Assembly: GCF_008806775.1 (NCBI RefSeq)
Contig: NZ_WAEM01000002.1
Coordinates: forward strand, 248,001 to 312,000
Origin: Flavobacterium luteum
GTDB taxonomy: Bacteria > Bacteroidota > Bacteroidia > Flavobacteriales > Flavobacteriaceae
Length of the DNA stretch: 64,000 nt
Direction of reading: 5' to 3'
Positions 34,389-44,887 of this stretch are shown here, piece by piece. The notes below the pieces were generated by a model. It made no database searches. It saw only the letters and a list, made by a program, of their open reading frames with translations, and was not told where the DNA came from. Every line of letters begins with the position of its first letter. The stretch's first letter is position 1. The translations under genes and the position numbers were made by a program.

Positions 34389-34952
34389 ATGACTGAAGAA
34401 ATTGAATTTATATTAGATAGTACCGAAGAATCGATGAATGGTACAATTGCACATTTAGAAAAAGCATTTTTGAATATTCGCGCTGGAAAAGCTTCTCCTG
34501 CAATGTTAGGAAGCGTTTTTGTAGATTATTATGGTTCGGCAACACCGCTTTCGCAAGTATCTAAAATAAGTGTTCCAGATGCCAGAACAATCACACTTCA
34601 ACCTTTTGAGAAAAACATGCTTCATCTTATAGAAAAGGCTATAATGGTTGCTAATATAGGTTTTAATCCTATGAACAATGGCGATTTAATTATCATTAGC
34701 GTACCACCTTTAACAGAAGATAGAAGACGTGATCTTGCCAAACAAGCAAAAGGAGAAGCCGAAGAAGCTAAAATTGGTATTAGAAATGCTAGAAAAGAAG
34801 CTAATACAGATATTAAAAAGTTAGAAAAAGAGGGCACATCAGAAGATATTTGTAAAACTGCTGAAGAAGAAGTTCAGACTTTAACCAATACATTTATACG
34901 TAAAATAGATGAATTACTAGTAAATAAAGATGCTGAAATTATGAAAGTGTAA
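34389..34952 (+). CDS. frr: Ribosome recycling factor
   Basis: The 187-residue protein has the RRF signatures FLNIRAGKASPAML near residues 27-40, PDARTITLQPFEK in the beta domain, and LTEDRRRDLAKQAKGEAEEAK of domain I (read in part). It splits post-termination ribosomes with EF-G. Its length is near the usual 185 residues. It is the second gene of the pyrH-frr pair. Confidence 0.96.
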   Translation: MTEEIEFILDSTEESMNGTIAHLEKAFLNIRAGKASPAMLGSVFVDYYGSATPLSQVSKISVPDARTITLQPFEKNMLHLIEKAIMVANIGFNPMNNGDLIIISVPPLTEDRRRDLAKQAKGEAEEAKIGIRNARKEANTDIKKLEKEGTSEDICKTAEEEVQTLTNTFIRKIDELLVNKDAEIMKV

Positions 34953-34975
34953 TTTTAGCATCTTCTTTATATTCT

Positions 34976-37246
34976 CTAAGGTTTGATAATTAAAACCGAA
35001 GGAATACTAGATAACCAAACACTCTGAGAATCAATAAGCTTTTTCCAACTTTCAAGACTAACAATCATTAAGTCCTGCTTGCCTAAAAACTCTTTTTTCA
35101 TTGTTCTTTCGTTCATTAAAGAAATATTTTTAGGATAATTTTTTTGTAAAGAATCGATAGCACTTTCTATAACAAAATTATTATCAAACATATTATTTAT
35201 ATCTAAAATAAAGATAGTAGAATTATTGTTGAAAATTAATTTTTGAGCATAATCTAAAAGAAAAGAATCTTCAGAATTAAAAATAGGAATAAATACATTA
35301 TTAACCGTTTTTAAACTCTTATCAATCAAAACCCCTAATGGCATTTTTGTTTTCGAAATGATTTGTCTGGTTCGTTCGTCAAATGGCGAATTTTCGAATA
35401 ACCCTTCTTTACCCGTAAATTTATCAATAAGTCTGTCTGGATTTATAATTCGAGTAGTAAATCCTAGCACTTTTCCTAGTAAAGTACCTTCAAAAATTGA
35501 TTTTCCTAATCCTACTAATAACAAATCATAGTCTCCATGATTCGCGATATCTGCTATATCAGTTTCGATATCTGTGGTAGCTTTAAAAAGAGTAGTGATT
35601 TCTTGATTCAACAAATTTGATTCTTCAAGTATGGGGTCGAATCTTCTTTTTTCTTGTTCTTCTATATCATAGGAATGCATTTCATCGCTTAATGACAAAT
35701 GCATTGCGGTTATAGTTGATGTTTCTTTTTGTTTTTTAACTAAACAATTGGCGAGTCTTAAAAGAGATTTTGCTTTCTCATTATTGCCAAAAGATATTAA
35801 AATTTTATACTTATTATCATTCGGAACGTTATCTATAACTGCCTCCGCTTTAGTTTTAAAAATAAAATTTATTAAATCAAGGGCTGGCCCCGTCATAACA
35901 GTCGTTACAAGTGCCATAATAACCATCATAGTAAAAACTTCGGATGTGAGAACACCTAAATCATAACCAATGTTTAAAACTACCAATTCCATTAATCCTC
36001 TTGTATTCATTAAAGCACCAATTGTTAAACTGTCCTGCCAGCTCTGTCCAACAAATTTAGCAGCTAATGCACTTCCGAAAAATTTTCCTACAACAGCTAC
36101 TAATATAATTGCCCCTGTTAGTTTCCATAAATAAGGGTCGTTTATTAGCCCTATTTGAGTTCTTAAACCTGTAAAAACAAAAAATAAGGGTAACAATAAT
36201 ATAACCGATACATCTTCGACTTTTTCAATAAAAATAGCTCTAAACTTAGTAATGTCAGGCATAATTGCCCCAGCCATAAATGCTCCAAATAGCGCATGAA
36301 TACCTATAATTTCGCTGGTATAAGAAGATAAAATAAGTGTTAAAAAGAAAATGGCTACAACAGGTTTGCTTAATTTATTTTTAGTTTTATATAAATCCCC
36401 TATTCTTTTAAGAAAAGGTCTTACTATAAGAAGCATCACGCCTACATAAAGTATTGCTAACCCTATTACATATAGCGAACTAACGAACGACCCTGCTTTA
36501 ACTATAGCAATTACCGCTGCTAAAATACACCAAGCTGTAATATCATCAGCGGCTGCGCAAGTAATAACAATAGTTCCTAAACGTGTTTTATGTATTTCTC
36601 TTTCTTGTACAATTCGTGCTAAAACGGGAAAAGCAGTTATACTCATAGCGATTCCCATGAATAAACTAAATGACAAAAATTCGACTCCTAGAGGAGCAAA
36701 TCTGTAATAAATAAAATAAGCTAAACCAATGCCTAGGGAAAAAGGGATTACAATGCTAGCATGACTAATTACAACTGCATCGTTTGCTTTGTTTTTTAAT
36801 ACTTTTAAATCCAATTCCATTCCAATTACAAACATAAAGAGTATCAAACCTATTTGACTCAAGAATTGCAGATTCCCAAGAGAAGCTATAGGAAATAATA
36901 CAGAAGAAAATTCCGGAAAATACAAACCTAGTAATGATGGTCCTAATGCAATTCCAGCTACGATTTCACCTATAACTGATGGTTGCCCTATTTTTCTGAA
37001 AATCCACCCAAATAGTCTGGCAACAAAAATTATCGTAATTATTTGCCCTAAAAGTATCGCAAGCGGATGTTGCAGATTGTGAGACAGTGAAGTTAAAAAT
37101 TGAGTCCATTGATTTTCTTTAGAAGCTACAACCACAATTTCTCTTCCGTTTTCTAAAAATTTTCCTTTGGACAAAATCCAATAAATCAAAACTGAAAAAC
37201 CTCCAGTAACAACAATATAAAAAATAGAATTTTTATGTCTTTTCAT
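34976..37246 (-). CDS. CPA2-family cation:proton antiporter
   Basis: The 756-residue membrane protein has about 12-13 helices in residues 15-460, with Kef/NapA-type motifs GEIVAGIALGPSLLGLYFPE, ITAFPVLARIVQE and MNTRGLMELVVLNIG (all read in part). The C-terminal 280 residues are soluble and resemble a universal-stress-like alpha/beta domain, with no obvious KTN ring. It probably exchanges Na+ or K+ for protons at the inner membrane. It lies convergent with frr. Confidence 0.88.
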   Translation of the reverse strand: MKRHKNSIFYIVVTGGFSVLIYWILSKGKFLENGREIVVVASKENQWTQFLTSLSHNLQHPLAILLGQIITIIFVARLFGWIFRKIGQPSVIGEIVAGIALGPSLLGLYFPEFSSVLFPIASLGNLQFLSQIGLILFMFVIGMELDLKVLKNKANDAVVISHASIVIPFSLGIGLAYFIYYRFAPLGVEFLSFSLFMGIAMSITAFPVLARIVQEREIHKTRLGTIVITCAAADDITAWCILAAVIAIVKAGSFVSSLYVIGLAILYVGVMLLIVRPFLKRIGDLYKTKNKLSKPVVAIFFLTLILSSYTSEIIGIHALFGAFMAGAIMPDITKFRAIFIEKVEDVSVILLLPLFFVFTGLRTQIGLINDPYLWKLTGAIILVAVVGKFFGSALAAKFVGQSWQDSLTIGALMNTRGLMELVVLNIGYDLGVLTSEVFTMMVIMALVTTVMTGPALDLINFIFKTKAEAVIDNVPNDNKYKILISFGNNEKAKSLLRLANCLVKKQKETSTITAMHLSLSDEMHSYDIEEQEKRRFDPILEESNLLNQEITTLFKATTDIETDIADIANHGDYDLLLVGLGKSIFEGTLLGKVLGFTTRIINPDRLIDKFTGKEGLFENSPFDERTRQIISKTKMPLGVLIDKSLKTVNNVFIPIFNSEDSFLLDYAQKLIFNNNSTIFILDINNMFDNNFVIESAIDSLQKNYPKNISLMNERTMKKEFLGKQDLMIVSLESWKKLIDSQSVWLSSIPSVLIIKP

Positions 37247-37416
37247 TTTTTTTGATTCATCTTAACAATGATTTTTTACCTTCAAAATTACTGAACCAAA
37301 TATATAAATTTTAAAATTCAAAAAAATTAATACATAAATTAAATCTTATTAAAAAAATCATGATTTAAAACTGTAATTCTATAGGTCATAAATTATTAAA
37401 TATGTCCCGATTTATT

Positions 37417-37424
37417 TACCTTTG
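37417..37424 (+). promoter_or_regulatory. -7 promoter element of the RND/MMPL exporter gene
   Basis: TACCTTTG, matching TAnnTTTG, 18 bases before the ATG. Confidence 0.5.
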
Positions 37425-37441
37425 CAGCCATTTTATATGAT

Positions 37442-39853
37442 ATGATAAAGAAAATAAAGGTAGGCTTCTGGGAATTTATTGCTGGGATTATACTACGAAA
37501 TAGAATTACAATACTAATTGTAATAGGAATTATTACTGTTTTCCTAGCCTTTCAATGGCATAAAATACAATTTACCCATTCAGAGGCTAATCTTCTTCCA
37601 GACGACCATATAGTCAATATAGAGTACAATGCTTTTTTGAAAAAATTTGGTGAAGAAGGAAATTTAATCGTTGTAGGTGTAAAAAGCGAAGAATTATTTA
37701 CTCCAAAAGCTTTTTCGGCTTGGAATAAACTAATGACCGATTTAAAAGATGACAAAGAAGTAGATTTAGTTGTATCTGTAAATGATTTAAAAAAATTACA
37801 AAAAAACGATTCTCTTCAAAGGTTCGAATTGGTTTCATTTACTAATGATAAAAAAGTATTAAGCAAAGAATATCTCTCTGAAATTAAGAACGATTTATTT
37901 CAAAAATTACCTTTTTACGAAGGATTACTTTACAATAAAAAAAGTGGTTCCATTCGTTCAGCAATTTATTTAGATAAAAAAATAGTCAATACTATTATCC
38001 GGAAAGAGTATGTTCTGGATGCTTTTATTCCAAAAATTGAAGCTTTTGAAAAAGAAACGGGTATCGATTTGAAAGTGTCAGGAATGCCTTATATCCGTAC
38101 ATTAAACGCAAAAAGCATTGTCGATGAAATTGGTTTATTTGTTGGAGCTGCTTTATTTATTACTTCTTTAATATTCTTTTTGTTTTTTAGATCGCATCGT
38201 GCAACTTTAATTTCTGTTGTAATTGTTATAATTGGCGTCATGTGGACCTTTGGATTATTAGGCCTATTTAATTATCAAATTACTGTTTTAACTGCCGTTG
38301 TTCCATCGTTAGTTATTATCATTGGAATTCCTAACTGTATCTTTCTTACCAATAAATACCAACAAGAATATGTTGCCCATGGCAATAAAGCGAAATCATT
38401 GCAAAGAGTCATCACGAAAGTAGGCACGGCAACATTAATGACTAATCTTACTACCGCAGCGGGATTTGCAACATTTATAATTACAAATAGTGAGATTCTT
38501 AAAGAATTTGGAATTATAGCTTCTATTAGCATTATAGCGCTTTTCTTTTTATGCCTTATAATTATACCTATATATTACAGTTACCAACCTGTTCCTCAAC
38601 CCAAACACTTAGAACATTTAAATCGAAATTACACTCGAGTATTTATGTCTTGGATTGAAAGAACTGTAAAATACAGAAAAAGTTACGTTTATACGGTTTC
38701 CATAGCTTTATTCTGCATAAGTATTTATGGCGCATTACAAATAAAAACATCAGGCAGCTTAATAGAAGATATGCCTAAAAATACTGATTTTTTTAAAGAT
38801 ATTATCTTTTTTGAGAAAGAGTTTGACGGAGTTATGCCTTTAGAAATAATGATAGACACCAAACGTAAAAAGGGTGTTTTAAAATTATCAACTCTAAAAA
38901 AAATGGACGAACTTCAAAAAACCATTGAAGAAATTCCAGAACTTTCTAAACCCATTTCTATATTAAATCTTGTAAAATATTCTAAACAAGCGTATTATAA
39001 TGGAAATCCTGGATATTATGATTTACCAACTTCTCAAGAGCAAACATTCATAGCCAGTTATGCTAAAAATGCTTTTAATGGAGGTAAAAAAGACATCATG
39101 AAAAGCTATGTAGATAAAGAGGGCCAAGTTGCCCGAATTACTACCTTCATGAAAGATATTGGCACAGGAAATATGGAAAAAATTGATCAAAAATTGTGGA
39201 AAAAGATTAACGAAATTTTTCCTCCTGATCGTTATACGGTTACCATTACTGGTAAAGCTTCTGTATTCGAAAAAGGAACAAAATACTTACTTGACAACTT
39301 GGTTTCTTCTCTGCTATTTGCTGTTTTCTTGATAGCCCTGCTAATGGTAATAATGTTTCGATCATTTAAGATGGTTATTGTTTCATTGATTCCTAATATT
39401 TTACCTTTAATGATTACCGCTGGGTTAATGGGCTTTTTTGGAATTCCATTAAAACCGTCAACAATATTAGTATTCAGTATTGCTTTTGGGCTTTCAGTAG
39501 ATGATACCATACATTTCTTAGCACAATACCGTCAAGAATTAACAAAACACAACTGGAAAATAAAAAAATCGGTTTTTGCCACTTTACAGGAAGCTGGCGT
39601 AAGTATGTTTTATACATCAGTGGTATTGTTCTGTGGATTCTCTGTATTTATGCTCTCTAGTTTTGGAGGCACCATAGCACTTGGTGGTTTAATAGCCATG
39701 ACGTTGGGCTTCGGAATGTTATCTAACCTTATGCTTTTACCATCTTTAGTATTAACTTTAAACAAAAGATTGGCTAATGAACAAGAGTTTCATGAACCGA
39801 CTATAAATATTGTAGATAAAGAAGATTACGAAGAAAATTTAGAAGAAAAATAA
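37442..39853 (+). CDS. RND/MMPL-family exporter
   Basis: The 803-residue protein has the two-fold RND layout: one helix near the N-terminus (about 19-40), a large periplasmic loop, helices at about 225-370, then a repeat with a helix near 415, a second loop and helices at about 630-790. The second half carries FGLSVDDTIHFL, the proton-relay region. HAE3/MMPL-like proteins move lipids or hydrophobic compounds. Its substrate is unknown. It directly precedes asnS but has its own promoter. Confidence 0.88.
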   Translation: MIKKIKVGFWEFIAGIILRNRITILIVIGIITVFLAFQWHKIQFTHSEANLLPDDHIVNIEYNAFLKKFGEEGNLIVVGVKSEELFTPKAFSAWNKLMTDLKDDKEVDLVVSVNDLKKLQKNDSLQRFELVSFTNDKKVLSKEYLSEIKNDLFQKLPFYEGLLYNKKSGSIRSAIYLDKKIVNTIIRKEYVLDAFIPKIEAFEKETGIDLKVSGMPYIRTLNAKSIVDEIGLFVGAALFITSLIFFLFFRSHRATLISVVIVIIGVMWTFGLLGLFNYQITVLTAVVPSLVIIIGIPNCIFLTNKYQQEYVAHGNKAKSLQRVITKVGTATLMTNLTTAAGFATFIITNSEILKEFGIIASISIIALFFLCLIIIPIYYSYQPVPQPKHLEHLNRNYTRVFMSWIERTVKYRKSYVYTVSIALFCISIYGALQIKTSGSLIEDMPKNTDFFKDIIFFEKEFDGVMPLEIMIDTKRKKGVLKLSTLKKMDELQKTIEEIPELSKPISILNLVKYSKQAYYNGNPGYYDLPTSQEQTFIASYAKNAFNGGKKDIMKSYVDKEGQVARITTFMKDIGTGNMEKIDQKLWKKINEIFPPDRYTVTITGKASVFEKGTKYLLDNLVSSLLFAVFLIALLMVIMFRSFKMVIVSLIPNILPLMITAGLMGFFGIPLKPSTILVFSIAFGLSVDDTIHFLAQYRQELTKHNWKIKKSVFATLQEAGVSMFYTSVVLFCGFSVFMLSSFGGTIALGGLIAMTLGFGMLSNLMLLPSLVLTLNKRLANEQEFHEPTINIVDKEDYEENLEEK

Positions 39854-39860
39854 ATTAATT

Positions 39861-39868
39861 TATATTTG
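39861..39868 (+). promoter_or_regulatory. -7 promoter element of asnS
   Basis: TATATTTG. The upstream ATG at 39878 would be almost leaderless, so the ATG at 39923, which gives the family N-terminus, is preferred. Confidence 0.55.
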
Positions 39869-39922
39869 TAAGACGATTTGGAATTTCATTATTATTCCCT
39901 AATCAATAATCAAAATTTTAAA

Positions 39923-41356
39923 ATGAAACATACAAAAATAAAAGACTTATTAAGCAGTTCAAAAACAGCACAAGAAGTAAATGCTAAAGGCTGGGTAAGA
40001 ACTTTTAGAAACAATCAATTTATTGCTTTAAATGATGGTTCGACTATTAATAATATTCAATGTGTAGTCGATTTTGAAAATACTTCTGAAGAAACTTTAA
40101 AAAGAATTACAACTGGCGCAGCCATTTCAGTAACTGGTGAATTAGTAGAAAGCAAAGGTGCTGGACAAAAATATGAAATTCAAGTTACAAAACTTGAAAT
40201 TCTTGGCGATTCTGATGCTGAGAAATTTCCGATGCAACCCAAAAAACATTCGTTAGAATTTTTACGTGAAAATGCTCATTTACGAGTTCGTACTAATGCT
40301 TTTGGAGCCATTATGAGAGTGCGTTCGGTTTTGTCATTTGCAGTACATAACTATTTTCAACAAAAAGGATTTGTATATGTAAACACGCCTATCATCACTG
40401 GATCTGACGCTGAAGGTGCCGGAGAAATGTTTAAAGTAACCTCACTACCATTTGACAATCCACCAAGAAATGAAGATGGGAAAATAGACTATAAAAAAGA
40501 TTTTTTTGGAAAAGAAACCAATTTAACGGTTTCAGGTCAATTAGAAGGCGAAACTTTTGCAATGGCATTAGGTCAGATTTATACTTTCGGACCTACATTT
40601 CGTGCCGAAAACTCGAATACATCCCGACATTTAGCCGAATTTTGGATGATTGAACCCGAAGTCGCTTTTAATGATTTGAATGACAATATGGATTTGGCAG
40701 AAGATTTTATTCAATACGTTATTAAATATACGTTGGATAAATGCCCAGACGATTTGAAATTTTTAGACAGTCGTTTAACCGAAGAAGAAAAGTCGAAACC
40801 ACAAACAGAACGCAGCGAAATGTCTTTGTTGGAGAGGCTAAACTTCGTTTTGTCAACTAATTTCAAACGCGTTTCATATACAGAAGCTATTGATATTTTA
40901 AGAGATTGCACCCCAAACAAAAAGAAAAAGTTCAATTACATCATTAACGAATGGGGAGCTGACTTGCAGTCGGAACACGAACGCTATTTAGTAGAAAAAC
41001 ATTTTAAATGTCCAGTAATATTATTTGATTACCCAGCAAACATAAAAGCATTTTATATGCGTTTAAATGAAGACGGAAAAACAGTTCGAGCTATGGATAT
41101 CCTCTTCCCGGGAATTGGTGAAATTGTTGGCGGTTCACAAAGAGAAGAACGTTACGATGTTTTGGTTGAAAAAATGAAAGCATTAGGAATTGCTGAGGAA
41201 GAATTGTGGTGGTATCTTGATACCAGAAGATTTGGAAGTGCAGTTCATTCTGGTTTTGGATTAGGGTTTGAAAGATTGGTATTATTTGTAACCGGAATGT
41301 CTAACATTCGTGATGTGATTCCTTTTCCTAGAACACCAATGAATGCAGAATTTTAA
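39923..41356 (+). CDS. asnS: Asparaginyl-tRNA synthetase
   Basis: The 477-residue class IIb synthetase has an N-terminal OB-fold ([19 protein letters not shown], about 23-41), class II motif 2 [21 protein letters not shown] (first part) and motif 3 [12 protein letters not shown] near the C-terminus. [19 protein letters not shown] marks the catalytic core entry. It charges tRNA-Asn directly. The chosen start gives [14 protein letters not shown]. Confidence 0.96.
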   Translation: MKHTKIKDLLSSSKTAQEVNAKGWVRTFRNNQFIALNDGSTINNIQCVVDFENTSEETLKRITTGAAISVTGELVESKGAGQKYEIQVTKLEILGDSDAEKFPMQPKKHSLEFLRENAHLRVRTNAFGAIMRVRSVLSFAVHNYFQQKGFVYVNTPIITGSDAEGAGEMFKVTSLPFDNPPRNEDGKIDYKKDFFGKETNLTVSGQLEGETFAMALGQIYTFGPTFRAENSNTSRHLAEFWMIEPEVAFNDLNDNMDLAEDFIQYVIKYTLDKCPDDLKFLDSRLTEEEKSKPQTERSEMSLLERLNFVLSTNFKRVSYTEAIDILRDCTPNKKKKFNYIINEWGADLQSEHERYLVEKHFKCPVILFDYPANIKAFYMRLNEDGKTVRAMDILFPGIGEIVGGSQREERYDVLVEKMKALGIAEEELWWYLDTRRFGSAVHSGFGLGFERLVLFVTGMSNIRDVIPFPRTPMNAEF

Positions 41357-41384
41357 AAAAAGTTGATTCGGTTAATCAGTAATT

Positions 41385-41428
41385 CGATTAATCAATTAAA
41401 CAAATAAACGATTAATCGATTAAACAAA
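41385..41428. repeat. Tandem repeat between asnS and rpoN
   Basis: CGATTAATCAATTAAACAAA (41385-41404) and CGATTAATCGATTAAACAAA (41409-41428) are 19/20 identical with a 24-base period. A degenerate third part (TTGATTCGGTTAATCAG) lies just upstream. Confidence 0.75.
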
Positions 41429-41431
41429 CAC

Positions 41432-42898
41432 ATGCTCAAGCAATTCTTAAATCTTAAATTATCTCAAAAATTATCTCCACAGCAAATACAGTTGATGAAG
41501 CTAATACAGTTACCTACGCAAGCTTTTGAGCAACGTTTGAAGGAAGAGATGAATGAAAATCCAGCTCTCGAAGCTGGAAAAGAAGAGGAAGAATTGTACG
41601 AAAAAGACGAATTTGATAACAATGATGAATTCGATGATTATGAGGATAATGAAAGTATCGGTGCTGAAGAAATTAACATCGACGAATATCTAAGCAACGA
41701 CGAAACCCCTGATTATAAAACCCAAAGCAACAATTACAGTGATGACGATGAAGATCGAGAATCACCGTTGACAGCTCCAATAAGTTTTCACCAAGATTTA
41801 ATCAATCAATTGAATACTTTTATTCTTAACGATGAAGAACGAGAAATTGCGGAATTTCTTGTAGGAAGCATAGATGACATGGGTTACATCCGCAGAAGTA
41901 TTGCTGATATTGTTGATGATATGGCATTTACACAAGCTATTTATACTGACGAAAAAAAAGTTGAAAAAATGCTTTATATTATTCACGAACTTGAGCCTTC
42001 TGGTGTTGGTGCTCGTGACTTACAAGAATGTTTGTTGTTGCAATTAAAGCATAAAACTCCTACAGAATATATTGCATTAGCAATCGACATTATTGAAAAT
42101 CAGTTTGATGCGTTTACCAAAAAACATTACGACAAACTACTTCAAAAATACAATGTTTCAAATGAGCAACTCAAAAAAGCCATACACGAAATAGAAAAAT
42201 TGAATCCCAAACCAGGTGGTTCGTTTACAGGTAATAATAAAATTACTGAAAATGTAGTTCCCGATTTTGCTATTCGAATCGTAGATGGTAATCTAGAATT
42301 GACTCTTAACGGAAGAAATGCTCCTTCTTTGCACGTTTCGAAAGATTATCAGGAAATGATGCAAACTTATAAAGATTCCAGAGATAAATCGAATGCTCAA
42401 AAAGATGCCGTGCAATTTATCAAGCAAAAATTAGATTCAGCCAAATGGTTTATTGATGCTATTAGACAACGTCAAGAAACTTTATTTGTCACTATGAATG
42501 CCATTATGCATTTTCAACAAGAATTTTTCCTTGAAGGAGACGAAACCAAGATGAAGCCAATGATTTTAAAAGACATTGCTGACATGGTTGGTTTAGATAT
42601 TTCGACAGTTTCCCGTGTAGCCAATAGCAAATATGTTGAAACGCCTTATGGAACAAAACTCATCAAAGAATTTTTCTCAGAAGCCATGAAAAACGATCAA
42701 GGCGAAGATGTTTCTACCTTAGAAATCAAGAAAATTCTTAAAAACACTATTGAGGAAGAAGACAAACACAAACCACTTCCTGACGATCAGTTGGCTGAAA
42801 TTTTAAAAGAAAAAGGCTATCCTATTGCTAGAAGAACCATTGCAAAATACCGAGAACAGCTCGATATTCCTGTTGCTAGAATGAGGAAGAAAATGTAG
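41432..42898 (+). CDS. rpoN: RNA polymerase sigma-54 factor RpoN
   Basis: A 488-residue sigma-54. Region I is LSQKLSPQQIQLMKLIQLP followed by ENPALE. An acidic linker (about 50-110) leads to the core-binding domain, a helix-turn-helix around LDISTVSRVANSKYVET, and the RpoN box ARRTIAKYRE near the C-terminus that binds the -24 element. Transcription from sigma-54 promoters needs an AAA+ activator, and none is in this window. Confidence 0.96.
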   Translation: MLKQFLNLKLSQKLSPQQIQLMKLIQLPTQAFEQRLKEEMNENPALEAGKEEEELYEKDEFDNNDEFDDYEDNESIGAEEINIDEYLSNDETPDYKTQSNNYSDDDEDRESPLTAPISFHQDLINQLNTFILNDEEREIAEFLVGSIDDMGYIRRSIADIVDDMAFTQAIYTDEKKVEKMLYIIHELEPSGVGARDLQECLLLQLKHKTPTEYIALAIDIIENQFDAFTKKHYDKLLQKYNVSNEQLKKAIHEIEKLNPKPGGSFTGNNKITENVVPDFAIRIVDGNLELTLNGRNAPSLHVSKDYQEMMQTYKDSRDKSNAQKDAVQFIKQKLDSAKWFIDAIRQRQETLFVTMNAIMHFQQEFFLEGDETKMKPMILKDIADMVGLDISTVSRVANSKYVETPYGTKLIKEFFSEAMKNDQGEDVSTLEIKKILKNTIEEEDKHKPLPDDQLAEILKEKGYPIARRTIAKYREQLDIPVARMRKKM

Positions 42899-42963
42899 CA
42901 GTTTTGTTTTTCTGTTATAAATCATAGGATTTTGGACTATTAATTTATTATAAACTTATTTCA

Positions 42964-43569
42964 TTGAAAAAAATCCTTCCACTATTTTCCTATCTTTTTC
43001 ATCCAATATTTATTCCATTATTCGGAACGATTTTTTATCTATTTTTTATACCTAATTATTTTGAATTCAATCAAAAGTACCTGCTTTTGATTCAAATACT
43101 TATAATTACAATTTTCATTCCTATTTCATTTTATTATCTTTTAAGAACGCTAGGAAAAGTAGATTCTATGATGGTTTCTGAATTATCTCAGCGAAAAATT
43201 CCGTTAATTATTCAAGCAGTATTAATTGTCACTTTAATTCAAAAAAGCATCACTATAGATCGAGTGCCTGAATTGTTTTTTTTCTTTTTTGGTGGTCTTA
43301 TTAGCACTTTATTGACACTGATTTTTCTATTTGGAAAAATAAAAGCTAGTATTCATATGATTGGAATTAGCTCATTAACCGCTTTTGTTGTTGGACTCAG
43401 TTTACACAACCAAGTAAATTTTATATATTATATTGCCTTTTTGATTCTAATGAACGGAGTTATTGCATCTTCTCGATTAGCAATGAAAGCTCATACAAAC
43501 ATAGAATTGGGAATTGGTTTTTTAGTTGGATTAATTCCACAAGTTGCTTTAGGTTTTTTTTGGCTATAG
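42964..43569 (+). CDS. Conserved membrane protein of unknown function
   Basis: The 201-residue protein has about six hydrophobic helices (FSYLFHPIFIPLFGTIFYLFF at the N-terminus through GFLVGLIPQVALGFFWL at the end). A GxRLAMKAHT-like stretch (ASSRLAMKAHTNIELGIGF in part) is the only notable loop. No family is recognised. Helix arrangement recalls PAP2-like proteins, but the catalytic motifs are missing. The start is TTG at 42964. Its stop overlaps the convergent barrel gene by 6 bases. Confidence 0.75.
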   Translation: MKKILPLFSYLFHPIFIPLFGTIFYLFFIPNYFEFNQKYLLLIQILIITIFIPISFYYLLRTLGKVDSMMVSELSQRKIPLIIQAVLIVTLIQKSITIDRVPELFFFFFGGLISTLLTLIFLFGKIKASIHMIGISSLTAFVVGLSLHNQVNFIYYIAFLILMNGVIASSRLAMKAHTNIELGIGFLVGLIPQVALGFFWL

Positions 43570-44262
43570 GATGTAAAACATCAATCCTAAATTTAAAGTA
43601 CGCATACCTATTGTCTCTCCATTTATTTTTGCTGAAGATTTAAAGAAAGGAGTCAATCCGTAATTTACATAAAAATTCCACGTGTTATAACCAAAAGCCA
43701 AATAGGTCTTGAATTGTAACTGGTTTAAATCAGTATTTCCTGAAATATGATAATTAGAATCATTGTCTATATGAGAGTATTTGTCATGAATTAAATAACT
43801 TAATTTTACTCCAGCATAAATTCTCCAAAACTCGTGACTCTCCGGAGTAGAAGTTCGCCATCTAAATTCTAGAGGGACATCAACATAATACTGATCTTGT
43901 CTGTTTTTTGAAGTATTATTTACTGAACCTAGAGTTGAATATGAAATGAATTGATTCGCTTTTGTAATCAATAAATTATGAAAACAACGGTCGTAAGAAA
44001 AACCCAAACCCGCTGCTATCGCTAAAGTTCTACTTATATTTATAGGCATATCTCTCAAAAAACCTAATTCAATTCCTGAAGAAAATTTATTTTGAGAAAT
44101 AGCATCTGGTTTATTAAACAAACTATTATAAGTAAATCCTAAATAAAATTGATCCTCACGATACAACGAATCTACTGCTATTATAGGTGCTGACAACATA
44201 TTCTCTTGTGAAAAAATAGCACAACTTATAAAAAACAAAAAAATAGTGAGTGTAAACTTCAT
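43564..44262 (-). CDS. Outer-membrane beta-barrel protein (PorT-like porin fold)
   Basis: The 232-residue product has a signal peptide (about 1-18, ending IFSQ) and alternating beta strands typical of an eight-stranded outer-membrane barrel, ending in MRTLNLGLMFYIL with a C-terminal aromatic pair. It resembles the PorT/outer-membrane-beta-barrel superfamily, but it is not the PorT orthologue, which lies at 46142-46846. Its function is unknown. Confidence 0.75.
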   Translation of the reverse strand: MKFTLTIFLFFISCAIFSQENMLSAPIIAVDSLYREDQFYLGFTYNSLFNKPDAISQNKFSSGIELGFLRDMPINISRTLAIAAGLGFSYDRCFHNLLITKANQFISYSTLGSVNNTSKNRQDQYYVDVPLEFRWRTSTPESHEFWRIYAGVKLSYLIHDKYSHIDNDSNYHISGNTDLNQLQFKTYLAFGYNTWNFYVNYGLTPFFKSSAKINGETIGMRTLNLGLMFYIL

Positions 44263-44338
44263 AGTGCATATTTGGTGGCTTAAAATTACAAAAAAACACT
44301 TATAAAAGGTAACTTTGAAAAGTTTAGATTCTAAATTG

Positions 44339-44346
44339 TAAATTTG
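44339..44346 (+). promoter_or_regulatory. -7 promoter element of folA
   Basis: TAAATTTG, fitting TAnnTTTG, 45 bases before the ATG. Confidence 0.45.
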
Positions 44347-44391
44347 TTTGTCTAAAATTTCCTTTTAGTCTCATTTATTATACAAAAAAAC

Positions 44392-44874
44392 ATGATTATA
44401 CTTGTAGCGGCGGCTGGTAAAAATAATGCTTTGGGCAAAAACAATGATTTAATTTGGCATTTACCAAATGATTTTAAGCGTTTTAAAGCACTTACATCAG
44501 GTCATCATATTATTATGGGGAGAAAAACATTCGAAAGTTTTCCGAAACCTCTTCCTAATAGAACACATATTGTAATAACAAGGCAGAAAGAATATCAACC
44601 TGAAGGCTGCATTATCGCTGATAGTATTGAAAAAGCATTAGAGATTTCGCCTAAAAGTGAAGATGTTTTTATTATTGGTGGTGGAGAAATTTATGCACTA
44701 GGATTGCCTTATGCAAATAAAATAGAGCTTACACGTGTTTTAGATAGTTTTGAAGCTGATGTTTTTTTTCCTGAAATTGATTTAAAGGAATGGAAACTGG
44801 TAGAGGAAGAGTTTCATCCAAAAGATGAGAGACATAAATATGATTTTAGTTACCAAACTTTTATAAGAAAATAA
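44392..44874 (+). CDS. folA: Dihydrofolate reductase
   Basis: The 160-residue enzyme has the N-terminal IILVAAAGKNNALGKNNDLIWHLPNDFKRF (read in part; substrate-binding Asp at D27-equivalent position), GRKTFESF with the NADPH-contact residues, and FIIGGGEIYALGLPYANKI near residue 101. It reduces dihydrofolate to tetrahydrofolate in the cytoplasm. The length is usual. A disrupted membrane gene lies convergent downstream. Confidence 0.96.
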   Translation: MIILVAAAGKNNALGKNNDLIWHLPNDFKRFKALTSGHHIIMGRKTFESFPKPLPNRTHIVITRQKEYQPEGCIIADSIEKALEISPKSEDVFIIGGGEIYALGLPYANKIELTRVLDSFEADVFFPEIDLKEWKLVEEEFHPKDERHKYDFSYQTFIRK

Positions 44875-44887
44875 GTAATACTTCTTT

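Noticed and set aside
39878-39922. N-terminal extension of AsnS by 15 residues
   Set aside because: It starts about 10 bases after the -7 element and does not match the usual start of the family.
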